Positions 51,116 to 52,358 of a DNA stretch of 52,358 bases are shown one piece after another. This DNA is from Desulfuromonas thiophila. GTDB taxonomy: Bacteria > Desulfobacterota > Desulfuromonadia > Desulfuromonadales > Desulfuromonadaceae. Made by a program: the position numbers and the translations under genes. The notes beneath the pieces were generated by a model. It searched no databases, had not been told where the DNA came from, and worked only from the letters and a program-made list of their open reading frames with translations. The stretch lies in the NCBI RefSeq assembly GCF_900101955.1, contig NZ_FNAQ01000016.1, positions 1 through 52,358 of the forward strand, read 5' to 3'. Position 1 is the stretch's first letter. Every line of letters begins with the position of its first letter.

Positions 51116-51205
51116 TCCCGGCAGCAGTGGTGATTCTGCTTTCAAGCTTCTTTCAAGCCCCCGGCTTCGGCTGGCCAACAAAAAGCGCTGCAAAGGTGTT
51201 GAGCG

Positions 51206-51904
51206 TCAGAGTGGAGACTGTGCGTTAATCGTATCGCTTAAAATCTCACCGGTCTCAATGCTTCGCAACCGGGGGATGATACCGCTATGGCTGGCGATAA
51301 CGCTGTGGCCGGTTGATGCTGAGGCACTGACGGTCACTGGAACAATCTCGACTTCGGTCAGACGCTCCCCTGTAACCGCATAGGCGCGCGCCTGATCGAA
51401 TGTGGCATAGAAGACGTAACCGATAATTTTACCGAAAGACATGATATCCTCACGCTGGGCGTAGTCTTCACGAATCTGCCGGGCAATAAACAGATCCTGA
51501 GCCCCATCGGAGGCTTTGCGTAAAAACGCGAATTTGCCGACACACAACAGGCGTGAGAGACCAACGAAGGCCACCGAGGTAATGGAGTTCGGACGCTGCC
51601 GAGCTGGGACACGCAGAAGTGTCGGCTCAAAGGTAAAACGCAGATAGTCTTCATGGTTTTCGAATGAACGTTCACCTGTCACCGTCTCATGATCCAGTTC
51701 CAGGCGCGCGCAGATACGCCGCAACAAGACAGTATTTCTCCCTGAGCAATACAGATTTGTGAGATCCCGCCGGCCTTGCTCAATGTGGAGATAGCCGAGT
51801 TTACGGATCAGATCGTCTTCGCTTAAGTTATGCTGTACGAGCGCCGTTTCGATAAGGTTGCGCACCAAACTGGGATTAACATTCTTGACCTTGGCGTAAT
51901 ACAT
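51206..51904 (-). CDS. Hypothetical protein with N-terminal HTH-like region
   Basis: A 232-aa protein with start ATG 51904, chosen because GGGAGG lies 5 bases upstream; a start at 51946 lacks such a site. Residues about 8-60 are helical and HTH-like (LVRNLIETALVQHNLSEDDL then RKLGYLHIEQGRRDL). The rest is a beta/alpha region with SFGKIIGYVFYATFDQARA (about 165-183). No family name can be given. Its upstream region carries a perfect WYL-type palindrome (51966-51982), and it converges on the AddA-like gene. It could be a regulator or sensor for that pair. Confidence 0.65.
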   Translation of the reverse strand: MYYAKVKNVNPSLVRNLIETALVQHNLSEDDLIRKLGYLHIEQGRRDLTNLYCSGRNTVLLRRICARLELDHETVTGERSFENHEDYLRFTFEPTLLRVPARQRPNSITSVAFVGLSRLLCVGKFAFLRKASDGAQDLFIARQIREDYAQREDIMSFGKIIGYVFYATFDQARAYAVTGERLTEVEIVPVTVSASASTGHSVIASHSGIIPRLRSIETGEILSDTINAQSPL

Positions 51905-51965
51905 CGCTCCTACCTCCCGTGATTTTATCGCAATGGATTGTTTCATCGGAGCTTACCCAGCAGAA

Positions 51966-51982
51966 GCGACAAGAGATGTCGC
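51966..51982. promoter_or_regulatory. WYL-regulon palindrome, site F (perfect)
   Basis: GCGACA-AGAGA-TGTCGC, perfect and extended by AA...TT to 8-bp arms. It lies 62 bp upstream of the hypothetical gene starting at 51904 (minus strand). TAAAAT at 51921-51926 (minus) is a plausible -10. It is some 24 kb from the WYL regulator gene. Confidence 0.78.
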
Positions 51983-52061
51983 TTACCCGCGCTATTGCGC
52001 TTAATCTTTATGTCCTGACCTTCAGCACAAATGGCGTGTCAAGAAAAAACGGTTTCCGCTC

Positions 52062-52081
52062 GCCCGACGAATTCGTCAGGC
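52062..52081. repeat. Near-perfect 20-bp palindrome by transposase remnant
   Basis: GCCCGACGAATTCGTCAGGC has 10-bp arms with one mismatch. It sits about 40 bp before the IS3 OrfB remnant and might be a terminator stem without a T-run or the edge of the insertion. Confidence 0.35.
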
Positions 52082-52112
52082 GGCGTAAGCAAAACTTGTG
52101 TCCAAGGAGCCA

Positions 52113-52358
52113 GTGCCGCTACACCGCAAGATCTGGGGAAGGCTACGTTATGGTGATGGCCTGCGCGTGACACGCAAACGGGTTCTTCGCCTCATGCGCG
52201 AGAATCATCTGCTCTCTCCACATCGGGGCCGGCCCAAGGCAGCCAAGGCGCACGAGGGCAAGATCATTACTCTGGCTCCCAACCTGATGTGGGGCACCGA
52301 TGGCACCCGCGTCTTCACGCTTGACGAGGGCTGGGTCTGGATCTTTACCGCCGTGGAG
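52113..52358 (+). pseudogene. IS3-type transposase OrfB fragment (5'-truncated, runs off window)
   Basis: The frame is open from about 52089 to the window end. Homology to IS3-family OrfB begins at HRKIWGRLRYG (52122), goes through RVTRKRVLRLMRENHLLSPH, and reaches the first catalytic Asp in LMWGTDGTRVFTLDEG. The first 60-70 residues of OrfB, its start codon and the OrfA gene are absent upstream, so this copy is truncated on its 5' side. The remaining DDE residues would lie beyond the window. It points right, opposite to the OrfA fragment at the left edge. Confidence 0.75.

Overview
The window is an accessory (genomic-island) region of a moderately GC-rich Gram-negative bacterium. Transposase style, Shine-Dalgarno usage and gene families suggest a Deltaproteobacterium of the Desulfuromonas/Geobacter/Pelobacter type, but no rRNA or housekeeping marker confirms this. 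No rRNA, tRNA or CRISPR array was seen. Fragments of IS3-type transposases lie at both edges (1-263 minus; 52113-52358 plus).

Left third (about 0.4-9.5 kb): the C-terminal remnant of a beta-CASP metallo-beta-lactamase-fold nuclease is cut off at about 860, where a mobile module begins. That module has three overlapping genes (1068-7029): a small HTH protein and two very large tyrosine-recombinase-like proteins. Only the last keeps the nucleophilic Tyr. An AT-rich gene of unknown function (7410-8252), a frameshifted HrgA-type gene (8378-9323) and a 153-bp MITE-like element (9363-9515) follow.

9.6-20.4 kb, all minus strand: one tightly packed operon reading PLD/SNF2 helicase, DUF4391, type III methyltransferase Mod, OLD/ABC-type ATPase, DUF4276 (TOPRIM-like), type III restriction helicase-nuclease Res. 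This is a type III restriction-modification system enlarged by a helicase and an ATPase/TOPRIM pair. rmuC (20799-22535), with a triplicated 73-residue coiled-coil unit, follows. Next come an unknown gene and a set of three tandem small membrane proteins with a pseudo-receiver protein (23953-25336).

25.5-38.3 kb and 45.2-52.0 kb: a multi-operon cluster that I do not recognise as a named system. It contains an ADP-ribosylglycohydrolase, an alpha/beta hydrolase, two small membrane proteins, a WYL-domain regulator, a double-AAA+ ATPase, a putative zinc peptidase translationally coupled to a NERD-nuclease/UvrD-like helicase, three unknown proteins, a DIP1984-family protein, an exported protein, an AddB-like/AddA-like helicase-nuclease pair and a further unknown protein. 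What ties most of it together is a 17-bp palindrome, GCGACA-N5-TGTCGC. It occurs six times, always with a 5-bp spacer and always between genes: twice at the WYL regulator, and once each at the ATPase/peptidase divergent promoter, the unknown trio, the DIP1984 gene and the last gene at 51.9 kb. I infer a WYL-controlled regulon, probably for defence or DNA damage.

38.4-45.2 kb: a type I restriction-modification locus (hsdM-hsdS-hsdR) and a hipBA toxin-antitoxin pair with two well-formed operators sit inside the WYL cluster and look like a separate insertion. Overall this is a stacked defence island: type III RM-plus, type I RM, hipBA and the WYL-palindrome regulon, flanked and interrupted by mobile DNA.
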